From an uncultured Bacteroidota bacterium (GTDB lineage: Bacteria > Bacteroidota > Bacteroidia > Bacteroidales > P3), in NCBI GenBank assembly GCA_902774845.1, contig CACYJU010000007.1, positions 38,320-102,319 on the forward strand: a stretch of DNA of 64,000 nucleotides, given 5' to 3'. Both the position numbers and the translations under genes were made by a program. The notes under the pieces were generated by a model, which had not been told where the DNA came from, searched no databases, and saw only the letters and a list, made by a program, of their open reading frames with translations. This document shows, piece after piece, positions 40,674 to 49,995 of this stretch; within the stretch, counting starts at the first letter, position 1; each line of letters opens with the position of its first letter.

Positions 40674-42581
40674 TTGTTCCTCTCATATCTTACTGACCTC
40701 TTCGCCTTCGACAACTCCCACCCGTTGCTCTTCACCCAGTTCAACTTCTGGGCTTTCTTCCTGCTGGTTTACGCCCTGTTCTGCGCCATCGTGGAGGTGG
40801 GCGGCCGCAAGCGTCCCTTCTCGAAAGGGCGACGCCTGATGAGGAACGGATACCTCTTCCTCGTGAGCCTCTTCTTCTACTACAAGACCTCGGGCCTCTT
40901 CGTGCTGCTGCTTATCTTCGCCACCTTCGTGGGTTGGATACTGGGCATCCGTATGGACACGCTGCGCACCGACGGTAAGCGCAAGAGGGCCAAGGCACTG
41001 ATGATTCTCGGCGTGGTGGTGAACCTGCTGGTGCTCTCCTACTTCAAGTACGCCTACTTCTTCACCGATATCTACAACACGGTGTTCCACACACACCTGG
41101 AAGCGGTGAACGTGCTGGCGCGTTGGTCGAACCACTTCACCGCCACTGCGCGCTTCGACGCTTCGGTCATCCTGCTGCCTGTGGGCATCTCTTTCTTCAC
41201 CTTCCAGAACATAAGCTACATCGTGGATGTGTACAAGGGAAAGGTGAAGCATGCGTCGAACGTGCTCGACTTCGGCTTCTACACCACCTTCTTCCCACAG
41301 CTGGTGGCCGGCCCCATCGTGCGCGCCGACCAGTTCATACCGCAGCTATATAAACCCTTCTTCCTCACAAAGAGGCAGTTTGGCATAGCGATGTTCTGGA
41401 TTCTGAACGGATTGGCGAAGAAACTGATACTCGCCGACTACCTAGCGGTAAACTTTGTGGACAGGGTTTTCGACAACCCGTCGCTCTACACCCCCTTCGA
41501 GAATTTCTCGTCTTTGCTCATCTACTCGCTTCAGGTGTATGCCGACTTCTCGGGATATACGGACATAGCCATCGGAGTGGCGATGCTGATGGGATTCTAC
41601 CTGCCGCTCAACTTCAACTCGCCCTATAAGGCTACCAACCCCGCGGGATTTTGGAAGCGTTGGCATATATCTCTCTCGAACTGGCTGAAAGACTACCTCT
41701 ACATACCCATCGGCGGCAACCGCAACGCGACCGTAGCCACCTACCTGATATTGGCAATAGTGCTGGCGGCGGTGGGATTTATGGCTAACACGATGTGGGT
41801 GTGGATTGCCATCGCGTCGTTGGCCTCGCTTCTGGTGGCGGTATATATCATCTTCCCGAAACACCGTCGCGAGATGAACACCAACCTCAACAACATGGAC
41901 ACGATGCTGCTGGGCGGCTTGTGGCATGGAGCTTCGTTCAACTTCATAACCTGGGGCGGATTGAACGGATTTGGCATTCTGGCGTACAAATGGTGGAAGA
42001 AGATGGGGTCGTGGGCACGCATCATCGCCATATCGCTTATCTTCATCGCGGTGTTCGACCTAAGGCTGGCGTTCCCCTCCCACACAATGAACTTCTTCCT
42101 CTACTTCACAGGTTTCGCCACCATAGGCATACTCCTCATCACCATCCCGAGAGTGTTCAAACACTCGAAGGCTTCAAGATTCGAAGCGCGCAATTCGAAG
42201 TTCACACTCGTCTGGAACACCCTCATCACCTTCCTCTTCATCAGCTTCACCCGTCTCTTCTTCCGCAGCGGGTCGAACCTCAACCCAGCCGAAGCCAACG
42301 AGGTGGCTTGGAGGACGGCCACCCAGATGGTCGATCAGATGGGCTCACATTGGAATATTGCACAAATTCCTCAAATCATAGGGGCTTATTGGAATATTTT
42401 TCTCATCTTTGCAATCGGAATGGCTGTCCATTGGTTGCCCGCAAGATTCAAGCGGCGCTACCGTCTCTGGTTCGCTTCGATGCCCTTATGGCTGATGATT
42501 CTGGTGGTTGTAGCAGCGGTATTCGTGCTCTATCAGTTCGTCACAGCAGGATTGCAGCCTTTCATTTATTTCCAGTTCTGA
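40674..42581 (+). CDS. MBOAT-family membrane O-acyltransferase (AlgI/PatA-like)
   Basis: The 635-residue polytopic protein has PVGISFFTFQNISYIVDVYKG, FPQLVAGPIVRADQF, YADFSGYTDIAIGVAMLMGF and the catalytic His418 in GGLWHGASFNFITWG. All are hallmarks of AlgI/PatA-type MBOAT enzymes, which carry acetyl groups across the inner membrane for transfer to polysaccharide. Translation appears to start at TTG 40674, as no ATG fits the first transmembrane helix. It is followed with no gap by a lipoprotein gene. The target polymer is unknown. Confidence 0.88.
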   Translation: MFLSYLTDLFAFDNSHPLLFTQFNFWAFFLLVYALFCAIVEVGGRKRPFSKGRRLMRNGYLFLVSLFFYYKTSGLFVLLLIFATFVGWILGIRMDTLRTDGKRKRAKALMILGVVVNLLVLSYFKYAYFFTDIYNTVFHTHLEAVNVLARWSNHFTATARFDASVILLPVGISFFTFQNISYIVDVYKGKVKHASNVLDFGFYTTFFPQLVAGPIVRADQFIPQLYKPFFLTKRQFGIAMFWILNGLAKKLILADYLAVNFVDRVFDNPSLYTPFENFSSLLIYSLQVYADFSGYTDIAIGVAMLMGFYLPLNFNSPYKATNPAGFWKRWHISLSNWLKDYLYIPIGGNRNATVATYLILAIVLAAVGFMANTMWVWIAIASLASLLVAVYIIFPKHRREMNTNLNNMDTMLLGGLWHGASFNFITWGGLNGFGILAYKWWKKMGSWARIIAISLIFIAVFDLRLAFPSHTMNFFLYFTGFATIGILLITIPRVFKHSKASRFEARNSKFTLVWNTLITFLFISFTRLFFRSGSNLNPAEANEVAWRTATQMVDQMGSHWNIAQIPQIIGAYWNIFLIFAIGMAVHWLPARFKRRYRLWFASMPLWLMILVVVAAVFVLYQFVTAGLQPFIYFQF

Positions 42582-44303
42582 ATGAAGTCTTCAAAGTTCA
42601 TAATCCAAAGTTCAATACTGATACTCCTCGTCAGCTGTATGGCTTCGTGCGCCAAGCAGGGGTTCCCTTCGGGCGGTCCTGTTGACAAGCAGCCGCCGAA
42701 GGTGAAAGGGGTGTCGCCCAAAAGCGAGACCACCAACTATACGGCCAAGAAGTTCAAGATTGACTTCGACGAGTATGTCACGATGAAGGATGCCGACAAC
42801 AACGTGCTCATCTCGCCGCCGATGAAGGTGAAGCCCGAATATCAAACCAAAGGGCACAGCGTGGTGGTGAAACTCAACGACACGCTGGCTCCGAACACCA
42901 CATACCTCTTCCAGTTCAAGGGCGCCATCGTTGACTATAACGAGGGCAACCCGCTGCCGTCGTTCGAGTATGTCTTCTCGACCGGCGACGCACTCGACTC
43001 GATGACCATCTCGGGCAAGGTGGTCGACGCGCTAAAACAGTCGCCCACCGAGAACCCTGTGACGGTGGCTGCCTACCGTATGACCGACGAAAACGAAGCG
43101 CTGGGCGACTCCATCGTGGCCTTAGGTTCGCCCACCTACCAAACCCGCACAGCATCAGACGGCTCGTTCAAATTCAACTATATGACTCCCGGTCGCTATA
43201 AACTTATCGCACTCGAAGATGCCGACAAGAACCTCAAGTACTCGGCTTCGGAAGCGATAGGATGGCTCGACACAACGGTCACCGCTCAAAATATGCCCAA
43301 ACCGGTTGACACAACCCTCGCCAAGAACGACACCATCGAACAGAAAGCCGACGCCATAAAAGAGCCGACCGAAGAGAAAAAGAACGAACCCACACTTATG
43401 ATGTCGCTGAAAGAGAATCCCTCTCAGCGCGTCACCTCAAGGGATTTCACCGCAAGAGGATGTCTCCGTATAACGACACAGATGCCTATGGTTTCACCAG
43501 TCGTAGAAGCCGACTCGCTGATATGGTCTTTGAACAATGCGGGCGACACAATGAGCCTCTGGACTTTGCGCAGGAACTGCGACTCGGTGAGGGTTGTGTT
43601 GCGTGACTCCGCTTCATCTCTCAACGACACTCTCGTCATAAAATACCGCGAACCCAAGAAATCGAAACGCAAGAGCGGCACCCCGGAGAAAGACTTGAAC
43701 GTAATACACTCACTTGTGGCATCAACCCATCCTCACTTCGACACCATGAGGGTTAGGTTCGATGTGCCCGTCGGGGGCGACTCTTTCGACTCCATACCCC
43801 TCATGAACCTCTCCGACAGTTCTTGGACATACGCTCGTATGACGCTTGACGACATACACTCGACAGGCAGCATTGTCGCTTACACACCCTTGAAGCAAGG
43901 AGAGAAATACAAGATCACCATCCCGGCAAGCATCTTCCGCGACCTCTACGGTCGTGCCAACGACTCGCTGGTTTTCACCACCACCCTCTCTTCGGCCGAA
44001 GACTACGGAACCCTCTCGCTCGATATCAAAGTCAACGGCACGATGACACACCCTGTGGTACAGCTGCTCGACGAGAGCGGGAATATAGTGCGGCAGCAGG
44101 AGGTCTCAGCCACACAGATACGTTTCGAAAACCTGAAGCCCATAACCTACCGCGTAAGACTCTTCGACGACCTCGACGGCGACGGGAAATGGACAGCTGG
44201 TGACTACTACCTACGCCGTCAACCCGAACCGGTAAAATATTACGCCAAAAGTCTCCAGCTGCGAGCCAACTGGGAGATGTACGAAACCTGGAATCTGGAG
44301 TAG
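42582..44303 (+). CDS. Lipoprotein with Ig-like (Big_5/SbsA) N-terminal domain
   Basis: The 573-residue protein has a lipoprotein signal ending LVSCMASC and then AKQGFPSGGPVDKQPPKVKG. The next 100 residues (KKFKIDFDEYVTMKD, NTTYLFQFKGAIVDYNEGN) form a Big_5 Ig-like domain, followed by a carboxypeptidase-regulatory-like segment near 145-225 and further beta-rich domains. It starts immediately after the MBOAT stop. Family members are usual outer-membrane lipoproteins of Bacteroidota without known role. The n-region of the signal (KSSKFIIQSS) is encoded by a 14-base near-repeat. Confidence 0.82.
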   Translation: MKSSKFIIQSSILILLVSCMASCAKQGFPSGGPVDKQPPKVKGVSPKSETTNYTAKKFKIDFDEYVTMKDADNNVLISPPMKVKPEYQTKGHSVVVKLNDTLAPNTTYLFQFKGAIVDYNEGNPLPSFEYVFSTGDALDSMTISGKVVDALKQSPTENPVTVAAYRMTDENEALGDSIVALGSPTYQTRTASDGSFKFNYMTPGRYKLIALEDADKNLKYSASEAIGWLDTTVTAQNMPKPVDTTLAKNDTIEQKADAIKEPTEEKKNEPTLMMSLKENPSQRVTSRDFTARGCLRITTQMPMVSPVVEADSLIWSLNNAGDTMSLWTLRRNCDSVRVVLRDSASSLNDTLVIKYREPKKSKRKSGTPEKDLNVIHSLVASTHPHFDTMRVRFDVPVGGDSFDSIPLMNLSDSSWTYARMTLDDIHSTGSIVAYTPLKQGEKYKITIPASIFRDLYGRANDSLVFTTTLSSAEDYGTLSLDIKVNGTMTHPVVQLLDESGNIVRQQEVSATQIRFENLKPITYRVRLFDDLDGDGKWTAGDYYLRRQPEPVKYYAKSLQLRANWEMYETWNLE

Positions 44304-44383
44304 TCTCCTTCTTCAGGCAATAAATAGATATCCAAAGCGTTTTATAAGTCAATAAAAAACATAACCTAAAAACAAATATCAGC

Positions 44384-45085
44384 ATGACAGAATTTGAGAA
44401 ATTTGCCACCAAGCATTGCGGCATCAGCAGCACCACCTACGCGAAATACACAGCAGCAACCAACCGCGCCATCATGAGCGGCGTCAACGACTCGCTGACC
44501 CCATATATCATCGAGGAGCGTCAGCTCAACATGACCCAGATGGACGTCTTCTCGCGCCTGATGATCGACCGCATCATCTTCCTCGGCACCGCCATCGACG
44601 ACTATACGTCCAACGTCATACAAGCTCAGCTGCTCTTCCTCGAATCGGTAGACAGCCAGAAGGACATCTCGATCTACCTCAACTCTCCGGGAGGCTCGGT
44701 GTATGCAGGACTTGGCATCTACGACACCATGCAGCTCATAAGCCCCAAGATCTCCACTATCTGCACAGGACTTGCCGCTTCGATGGCTTCCGTCCTCCTC
44801 TGCGCTGGAGAGAAGGGTATGCGCTCGGCTCTGCCTCACAGCCGCGTGATGATTCACCAACCTATGGGCGGCGCCGAAGGTCAGGCTTCGGATATGGAGA
44901 TCACCGTGCGTGAGATTCAGAAACTCAAAAAAGAGCTCTATGAGATCATAGCCACCCACAGCGGCAAACCTATCGAGCAGGTGGAGAAAGACAGCGACCG
45001 CGACCACTGGATGACCGCCGAAGAGGCTAAAGAATACGGCATGATAGACGAGGTGCTCCGCAAACGTGAAAAAACTGAGGAGTAA
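44384..45085 (+). CDS. clpP: ATP-dependent Clp protease proteolytic subunit
   Basis: The 233-residue protein has nucleophile Ser133 in [11 protein letters not shown] and His158 in [12 protein letters not shown], plus [18 protein letters not shown]. The N-terminal extension of about 40 residues beyond E. coli ClpP is usual in Bacteroidota. It forms the 14-mer degradation chamber with ClpX or ClpA/C; clpX is not next to it here, and dut follows with a 1-base overlap (TAATG). Confidence 0.95.
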   Translation: MTEFEKFATKHCGISSTTYAKYTAATNRAIMSGVNDSLTPYIIEERQLNMTQMDVFSRLMIDRIIFLGTAIDDYTSNVIQAQLLFLESVDSQKDISIYLNSPGGSVYAGLGIYDTMQLISPKISTICTGLAASMASVLLCAGEKGMRSALPHSRVMIHQPMGGAEGQASDMEITVREIQKLKKELYEIIATHSGKPIEQVEKDSDRDHWMTAEEAKEYGMIDEVLRKREKTEE

Positions 45086-45522
45086 TGCAGATAAAGATAA
45101 TCAACAAGTCGCATCATGCGTTGCCGCATTATGAGACGGCACAGTCGGCAGGTATGGACCTGCGTGCATTCCTGCCCGAAGGACCGATAACGCTGAAACC
45201 GATGGAGAGAGGCCTCGTAAAAACAGGCCTCTTCATGGAGCTGCCCGCAGGCTTTGAGGCACAGGTGCGTCCGCGCAGCGGCTTGGCGCTGAAAAAAGGC
45301 ATCACCGTACTCAACTCGCCCGGCACCATCGATGCCGACTATCGCGGCGAGATATGCGTCATCCTGATAAACCTCTCGCAGGAGGATTTCGTTATCAACG
45401 ACGGCGAGCGCATAGCGCAGATGGTGATAGCACGCCACGAGCAGGCAGAGATAATAGAAGTAACCGAAATCACCGACACCGAGCGCGGCGCCGGCGGATT
45501 CGGACATACGGGAGCGAAATAG
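45085..45522 (+). CDS. dut: dUTP diphosphatase
   Basis: The 145-residue trimeric dUTPase has the five motifs: [39 protein letters not shown] and the C-terminal [10 protein letters not shown]. It hydrolyses dUTP to dUMP and pyrophosphate, limiting uracil in DNA and feeding thymidylate synthesis. It is coupled to clpP by a TAATG overlap. Confidence 0.97.
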   Translation: MQIKIINKSHHALPHYETAQSAGMDLRAFLPEGPITLKPMERGLVKTGLFMELPAGFEAQVRPRSGLALKKGITVLNSPGTIDADYRGEICVILINLSQEDFVINDGERIAQMVIARHEQAEIIEVTEITDTERGAGGFGHTGAK

Positions 45523-45536
45523 TTTTCACCCAAAAA

Positions 45537-45552
45537 CCCTCTCGCCAGAGGG
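45537..45552. repeat. 6-bp inverted repeat after dut
   Basis: CCCTCT and AGAGGG enclose a 4-base loop, 14 bases past the dut stop. No T run follows on the plus strand, so termination is doubtful. The stem is a shorter relative of the palindrome at 23663-23684. Confidence 0.5.
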
Positions 45553-45569
45553 AAGTTACGAAAAGCGTA

Positions 45570-46709
45570 ATGAGACAGCGGTGGATTCATAATTTGGTTT
45601 TTGTGGTGGCGTTGGTGGCGCAGCTGACGCTATCGTCGTGTCATGCGCAAAAACAAAGTTCCGTTGTTCGTCAGCCAGAATTCCTCACGGGTGCCGATAT
45701 GTTGTGGCAGAAGGAATGTCCGAATGCGGCGACGTATGCCCTTTCGGGACACCGTATCGCTATTGTAGGCAACCAGACTTCTGTGGTTGGAGAACGGCAT
45801 CTGGTTGACAGCTTGCTGGCTTCAAAGTACAACGTGGTCAAGATATTTTGCCCGGAACACGGATTTCGCGGTACTGCTGCTGCGGGAGCCAAAGTGGATA
45901 ACAGCGTTGACCCCAAGACGGGGTTGCCGATAATATCGCTTTACGGCAAAAACAAGAAACCGACGCAGGAGCAACTGAAAGATGTGGATGTTGTGCTGTT
46001 CGACCTGCAAGATGTGGGATGTCGCTTCTATACCTACATAAGCACCCTCCACTATGTGATGGAAGCTTGTGCCGAAAGCAGAATACCTCTGGTGGTGCTG
46101 GATAGACCTAATCCCAACGGACATTATGTTGATGGTCCCGTCCTCGACACCGCCCGATACCGCTCGTTCGTGGGCATGCACCCCGTTCCTGTGGTTTACG
46201 GGTTGACGATAGGCGAATACGCACAGATGATTAACGGCGAAGGCTGGTTGAAAGGGAAAATGAAGTGCGACTTGACGGTTGTACCTATGCAAGGTTACCG
46301 TCGCGACAGCGTCGGATATCAACTCCCAGTAGCTCCCTCACCCAACCTGCGGAACGCCCACGCCATAGCGCTCTACCCATCGCTGTGCCTTTTCGAGGGG
46401 ACGAACTGCGGCGTAGGGCGCGGAACCGACTGGCCGTTCGAGATTGTCACCTACGGCAAGGACACACTCAATCTACGGCAGGAGACGGCACCCGCGGCGT
46501 TCAGCATGCGTTATCTTATGGAGATGTACAAACGAGTGCCGAAAGGCAGTTTCTTCCAGAAGAGCAACTTCTTCGAGAAGCTCGCAGGAAACGGTGATCT
46601 GCGGAAACAGATAGAATCCGGCATAAGCGAAGAGGCTATCCGCGCAACGTGGGAACCCGCTTTGTCGGAATACAAGAAGATTCGCAGCAAATATCTTATT
46701 TACGATTAA
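45570..46709 (+). CDS. namZ: DUF1343 exo-beta-N-acetylmuramidase, NamZ-like lipoprotein
   Basis: From the ATG at 45570 the protein has 379 residues with a lipoprotein-like signal (VALVAQLTLSSC). Family blocks follow: AIVGNQTSVVG, FCPEHGFRGTAAAGAKVDN, DLQDVGCRFYTYISTL, VLDRPNPNGHYVDGPVL and LFEGTNCGVGRGTDWPFE. NamZ of Tannerella releases MurNAc from the non-reducing end of peptidoglycan fragments. The in-frame start at 45354 lies inside dut and is rejected. It converges on the radical SAM gene with a 4-base overlap. Confidence 0.9.
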   Translation: MRQRWIHNLVFVVALVAQLTLSSCHAQKQSSVVRQPEFLTGADMLWQKECPNAATYALSGHRIAIVGNQTSVVGERHLVDSLLASKYNVVKIFCPEHGFRGTAAAGAKVDNSVDPKTGLPIISLYGKNKKPTQEQLKDVDVVLFDLQDVGCRFYTYISTLHYVMEACAESRIPLVVLDRPNPNGHYVDGPVLDTARYRSFVGMHPVPVVYGLTIGEYAQMINGEGWLKGKMKCDLTVVPMQGYRRDSVGYQLPVAPSPNLRNAHAIALYPSLCLFEGTNCGVGRGTDWPFEIVTYGKDTLNLRQETAPAAFSMRYLMEMYKRVPKGSFFQKSNFFEKLAGNGDLRKQIESGISEEAIRATWEPALSEYKKIRSKYLIYD

Positions 46710-47644
46710 CGGCGAGGAAATAGACATCCCTGCCGACTATCCCTCCGCGTAAGCTCAGCTTCGATCATCGCGCCTATCTCTTCATTTCGTACAAGCCTAC
46801 CGTCTTGACGTCTCCACGCTCTCTCAGACATAGCTTGATAGCGCGGCGGCACCTCGCCGGCAAAGCGTTCGATAGCCAAATCGGGTCGCAAGCGCTCAAC
46901 GATGTCGCACGCCAACGAGATATACTCCTCCAATCCGAAGGCGGAACCGCGATTCTCTACAGGTTCTTCCGCAAGGCGAGTGTTTTTCAGTATCTGCAGT
47001 TGATGGAATTTTACCGTATTGAGCGGCAGCGAGTTTATTATCCCAGCAGAGGCGACCATCTCATCGCGCGTCTCTCCCGGCAACCCAAGTATGAAATGGG
47101 CACCACAATGGATATTGCGCGCAGCGGTGGCTTCTATAGCTTTTCGTGCGGAATCGAAATCATGTCCGCGACCTATCGCTTGAAGGGTGCGGTCGTAGCA
47201 ACTCTCAACGCCATATTCGAGGCTCACAAAACCCCTTTCGCGCAGCGAAGCTATATAGTCAAGTTTCTCATCGTCGATACAGTCGGGGCGTGTACCTATC
47301 ACGATACCCGACACCATAGGGTGATTCAAAGCCTCCTCGTAGCGGCTGCGCAGAACCTCCAGAGGTGCATATGTGTTGCTGTATGTCTGAAAGTAAGCCA
47401 AGAAGCAGGCGCTCTTGCGATAACGCCAGCGGTGAAACGAGATGCCCTCGTCTATCTGCTCAGTGATGGAAGCCACCTTGCGACAGTAAGAAGGATTGAA
47501 GGCTTCGTTGTTGCAAAAAGAACAACCTCCGACACCTTTCGTCCCATCGCGGTTGGGACAGCTGAAGCCAGCGTCGATGGAGAGCTTTTGAGCCCTTCCG
47601 CCAAAGAGGGTTTTATAATGCTGTGATGCCGCGTTGTAGCGCAT
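46706..47644 (-). CDS. TIGR01212-family radical SAM protein (YhcC-like)
   Basis: The 312-residue protein has its Fe-S cysteines in DAGFSCPNRDGTKGVGGCSF followed by CNN, a spacing (C-x12-C-x2-C) particular to YhcC/TIGR01212 proteins and different from the common CX3CX2C. LPGETRDEMVASAGIINSLP and VKFHQLQILKNTRLAEE follow. The cellular substrate is unknown; a tRNA-modification role has been suggested for relatives. It is followed directly upstream by a Rieske-like lipoprotein gene with no gap. Confidence 0.9.
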   Translation of the reverse strand: MRYNAASQHYKTLFGGRAQKLSIDAGFSCPNRDGTKGVGGCSFCNNEAFNPSYCRKVASITEQIDEGISFHRWRYRKSACFLAYFQTYSNTYAPLEVLRSRYEEALNHPMVSGIVIGTRPDCIDDEKLDYIASLRERGFVSLEYGVESCYDRTLQAIGRGHDFDSARKAIEATAARNIHCGAHFILGLPGETRDEMVASAGIINSLPLNTVKFHQLQILKNTRLAEEPVENRGSAFGLEEYISLACDIVERLRPDLAIERFAGEVPPRYQAMSERAWRRQDGRLVRNEEIGAMIEAELTRRDSRQGCLFPRR

Positions 47645-48082
47645 TTAATAGATATAAAGAGTTCCTCCGTCGTAGGTGGTACCGTATTGGTATAGCGGGC
47701 AGCTGGTAGCGCTTCCATCGAGAGGCATACCGTCAGCATATGTGTTGAACTTGCTGCCGCACACCGGACATTGCAGTACGGTGCCGTCCCATCCATCAAC
47801 CACCTCTACCGCGGCGGAGTGATCATGCGGACAGGTACGCTCATAAGCCAGGAACTCATTAAGAGAAGTTCGGATGACGAAGATTCCGTGGTTGCCACCC
47901 ACGATGTACTCGTACCCGCCCACGTTGTTAAGGCGATTATAGAGTGGCGAGTTGGGATTGAGTGAGCATGCCGACGCACCGATAGGGGTGTCGCAGCGGT
48001 TCTCATTTTTGCAACCCGCAAGCAAGACAAATCCTAATAGGAGTATTATGAATTCTGAACTATGAATTCTGAATAATCTCAT
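47645..48082 (-). CDS. Rieske-like [2Fe-2S] lipoprotein with a CxH...CxxC ligand set
   Basis: The 145-residue protein has a lipoprotein signal ending VLLAGC and a Rieske-fold region with RTCPHDHSAAVEV and, 18 residues later, LQCPVCGSKFNTYADG. In a normal Rieske centre the second pair is CxxH; here it is CPVC, so three Cys and one His would bind the cluster, unless a nearby His (HDH) takes over. The Gly-Ser after it is Rieske-like. It probably carries electrons at the envelope. Its first ten codons arise from a 14-base tandem duplication. Confidence 0.78.
   Translation of the reverse strand: MRLFRIHSSEFIILLLGFVLLAGCKNENRCDTPIGASACSLNPNSPLYNRLNNVGGYEYIVGGNHGIFVIRTSLNEFLAYERTCPHDHSAAVEVVDGWDGTVLQCPVCGSKFNTYADGMPLDGSATSCPLYQYGTTYDGGTLYIY
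48047..48074. repeat. 14-nt tandem duplication in the start of the Rieske-like gene
   Basis: tatgaattctgaac (48047-48060) is followed by tatgaattctgaat (48061-48074). On the minus strand it encodes RIHSSEFII in the signal peptide n-region. The adjacent spacer continues with tttcaacattcaattt, a loose relative of the attcaa units. Confidence 0.8.
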
Positions 48083-48092
48083 ATTTCAACAT

Positions 48093-49112
48093 TCAATTTC
48101 CGTAGTCACCGTATATCGTTTTCATCACCACGTCAGCAACGGTCTTCATCGAACGACGCTCGATGGCTTCGATATTGTCGTCGACGGTGTGCCACAAGGG
48201 GAAGAAGCTGCAATTGGGGTCGTTCTGCACAATGTCTATAGTGGGTATATTGGCAATCTGGTTGACGTAAAGGTGATCATCGAGGATGGCGTCACTCTTC
48301 AGATCAACGAACACCGAGCTGTAGCCTATGGCAGCAGCAGCCTTCCACATCTTGTCCATCAACGATGGAGCATAGCGACGGCTTATCTCCTCTTTAGTGA
48401 ATCGAGGCGCGCTGGTGCCCACCATATCAAGCAGTATGCCATAGATAGCACTATAGTAAGGGCGGTGAGGATTGTTGGCCCAATACTGAGAACCCTTGCA
48501 CCATGTATTGTCCTCATAGGGTACGTCTGACCATTCGGGTATACCCTGATCTTCCACATCGAAGAAGATGAAATCCACACCCACCGACGGACGCATATCC
48601 GACATCACACGCGCCATCTCCATAAGCGTCGCCACACCGCTGGCGCCATCGTTTGCGCCCATAATAGGCTTGCGGTGGTTAGCGCTATCAGGATCATGGT
48701 CGGCCCAAAGACGGCTGTCCCAATGAGCACAGAGCATGATACGATCGCTCTTCTCTGGGTTCAGCGAGGCAATGATATTCTCCCCTCTGACCGTCTGCCC
48801 ATTCCATATAACGGTGCTGAAAGGCTGAACAATGACTGTATCGCACCATTGACGCATCTTATTCTTCAGATAGGCGGCACATTCTTTCTGTCCTTTACTA
48901 TCCGGGGTGCGGAATCCGAACGCAAGCTGCTCTTCGACATAACGGTAGGCAGAGTCGGCACAGAATTCGGGAGTCGACACAGTACTATAGTCGACACCTT
49001 GTTGCGCAGCTGGGCTTTTCTTCTTGTGGGAACACGAGACGGTCAGCACAGCCGCCAAAAGAAGCAGAGACGCTACTATAGCGCCTCTGCGTATACTTGG
49101 TTTAATAGTCAT
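48093..49112 (-). CDS. M28-family metalloprotein, glutaminyl-peptide cyclotransferase-like lipoprotein
   Basis: The 339-residue protein has a lipoprotein signal (LLLLAAVLTVSC) and the zinc-site blocks LCAHWDSRLWADHDPD, IMGANDGASGVATLMEMAR, FIFFDVEDQGIPEW and PLWHTVDDNIEAIE. The FFDVEDQG block with Glu-Asp and WHTxDDN resemble the periplasmic type II glutaminyl cyclases of Porphyromonas and Tannerella more than M28 aminopeptidases. Such enzymes turn N-terminal Gln into pyroglutamate after signal cleavage. The ATG at 49112 gives the signal peptide; the one at 49229 lies in efp. Confidence 0.83.
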   Translation of the reverse strand: MTIKPSIRRGAIVASLLLLAAVLTVSCSHKKKSPAAQQGVDYSTVSTPEFCADSAYRYVEEQLAFGFRTPDSKGQKECAAYLKNKMRQWCDTVIVQPFSTVIWNGQTVRGENIIASLNPEKSDRIMLCAHWDSRLWADHDPDSANHRKPIMGANDGASGVATLMEMARVMSDMRPSVGVDFIFFDVEDQGIPEWSDVPYEDNTWCKGSQYWANNPHRPYYSAIYGILLDMVGTSAPRFTKEEISRRYAPSLMDKMWKAAAAIGYSSVFVDLKSDAILDDHLYVNQIANIPTIDIVQNDPNCSFFPLWHTVDDNIEAIERRSMKTVADVVMKTIYGDYGN

Positions 49113-49119
49113 AAGGTTG

Positions 49120-49683
49120 CTATTTAATACGCTCGCTGTATTCGTTGGTGCGAGTGTCGACCTTGATTTTCTCACCTTCCTTGATGAAGAGCGGCACGCG
49201 GATCGTGACGCCGGGTTCAACGGTAGCATCCTTCATGGCGTTGGTGGCGGTGTTGCCAGCGAAACCAGGTTCAGTGTAGGTGACAACTGTCTCGATGAAT
49301 GGCGGAAGTTCGCACATCAGCGGAGTCTCAGTGTCGGCGTCAACGGTGATTTCAACGTACTGACCGTCACGGAGGAACTGAGGAGCGTTGATTATCTGCT
49401 CGGGGATATAGATCTGCTCGTAGGTCTCGGTGTGCATGAACACGTGCATATCGCCCTCTTTATAGAGGTAAGTGTAGGGACGACGTTCCACGCGCACGAT
49501 GTCAATCTTAGCACCACTGGGGAAGGTGTTCTCCAGCATACGGCCGGTCTTCACGTTGCGCATTTTGGTGCGTACGAAGGCTGCTCCCTTGCCAGGTTTC
49601 ACATGAAGAAACTCTACGATGCAGTAGATGTCGTTGTTGAAGTTGATGCAAAGTCCGTTTTTGATGTCGGTTGTTGTTGCCAT
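49120..49683 (-). CDS. efp: Translation elongation factor P
   Basis: The 187-residue protein has the KOW-like domain with the modification loop VKPGKGAAFVRTKMRNVKTG; Lys32 at the loop tip is the residue modified in many bacteria. Two OB domains follow, ending TPLMCELPPFIETVVTYTEP and AGNTATNAMKDATVEPG. EF-P rescues ribosomes at polyproline. It starts 23 bases after a small membrane protein gene and ends 7 bases before the M28 gene. Confidence 0.96.
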   Translation of the reverse strand: MATTTDIKNGLCINFNNDIYCIVEFLHVKPGKGAAFVRTKMRNVKTGRMLENTFPSGAKIDIVRVERRPYTYLYKEGDMHVFMHTETYEQIYIPEQIINAPQFLRDGQYVEITVDADTETPLMCELPPFIETVVTYTEPGFAGNTATNAMKDATVEPGVTIRVPLFIKEGEKIKVDTRTNEYSERIK

Positions 49684-49706
49684 AAACGTAATGATATTTT
49701 AATTTG

Positions 49707-49967
49707 TTATTCTTTCTTTTCTTTGCGGAGAAGTGAGGTGAGATGCTTGAGGTCGGCTTTGAGCGACTCGTTCTCTTCTTCGAACGACTTGCAGCGAGCA
49801 CGTTCCATAAGCATCCTCAAGAACATAGCCACCAGCAGAATCAGCATAGTGAGAGTGTTCGACAATGACGGTTGTTTGGCCCGCAGCACCAAGAAAACGA
49901 CGGTAGCGCCCAACAACAGGACGTATGACGACCATTCGTAAATCTTTATTTTCTTATCCTGACTCAT
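49707..49967 (-). CDS. Small membrane protein with C-terminal coiled coil
   Basis: The 86-residue protein has two transmembrane helices (YVLLLGATVVFLVLR and TMLILLVAMFLRMLM) joined by a short loop and a charged C-terminal coiled coil (ARCKSFEEENESLKADLKHL). I recognise no family. It precedes efp on the same strand and follows a TACTTTTG promoter box, so it is probably the first gene of the efp transcript. Confidence 0.7.
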   Translation of the reverse strand: MSQDKKIKIYEWSSYVLLLGATVVFLVLRAKQPSLSNTLTMLILLVAMFLRMLMERARCKSFEEENESLKADLKHLTSLLRKEKKE

Positions 49968-49987
49968 AAACTTAGCGAATTAAAGTG

Positions 49988-49995
49988 CAAAAGTA
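49988..49995 (-). promoter_or_regulatory. -7 box for the small membrane protein-efp operon
   Basis: TACTTTTG on the minus strand matches TAnnTTTG, 20 bases before the start codon. The -33 region is A/T-rich without a clear TTTG. Confidence 0.5.
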
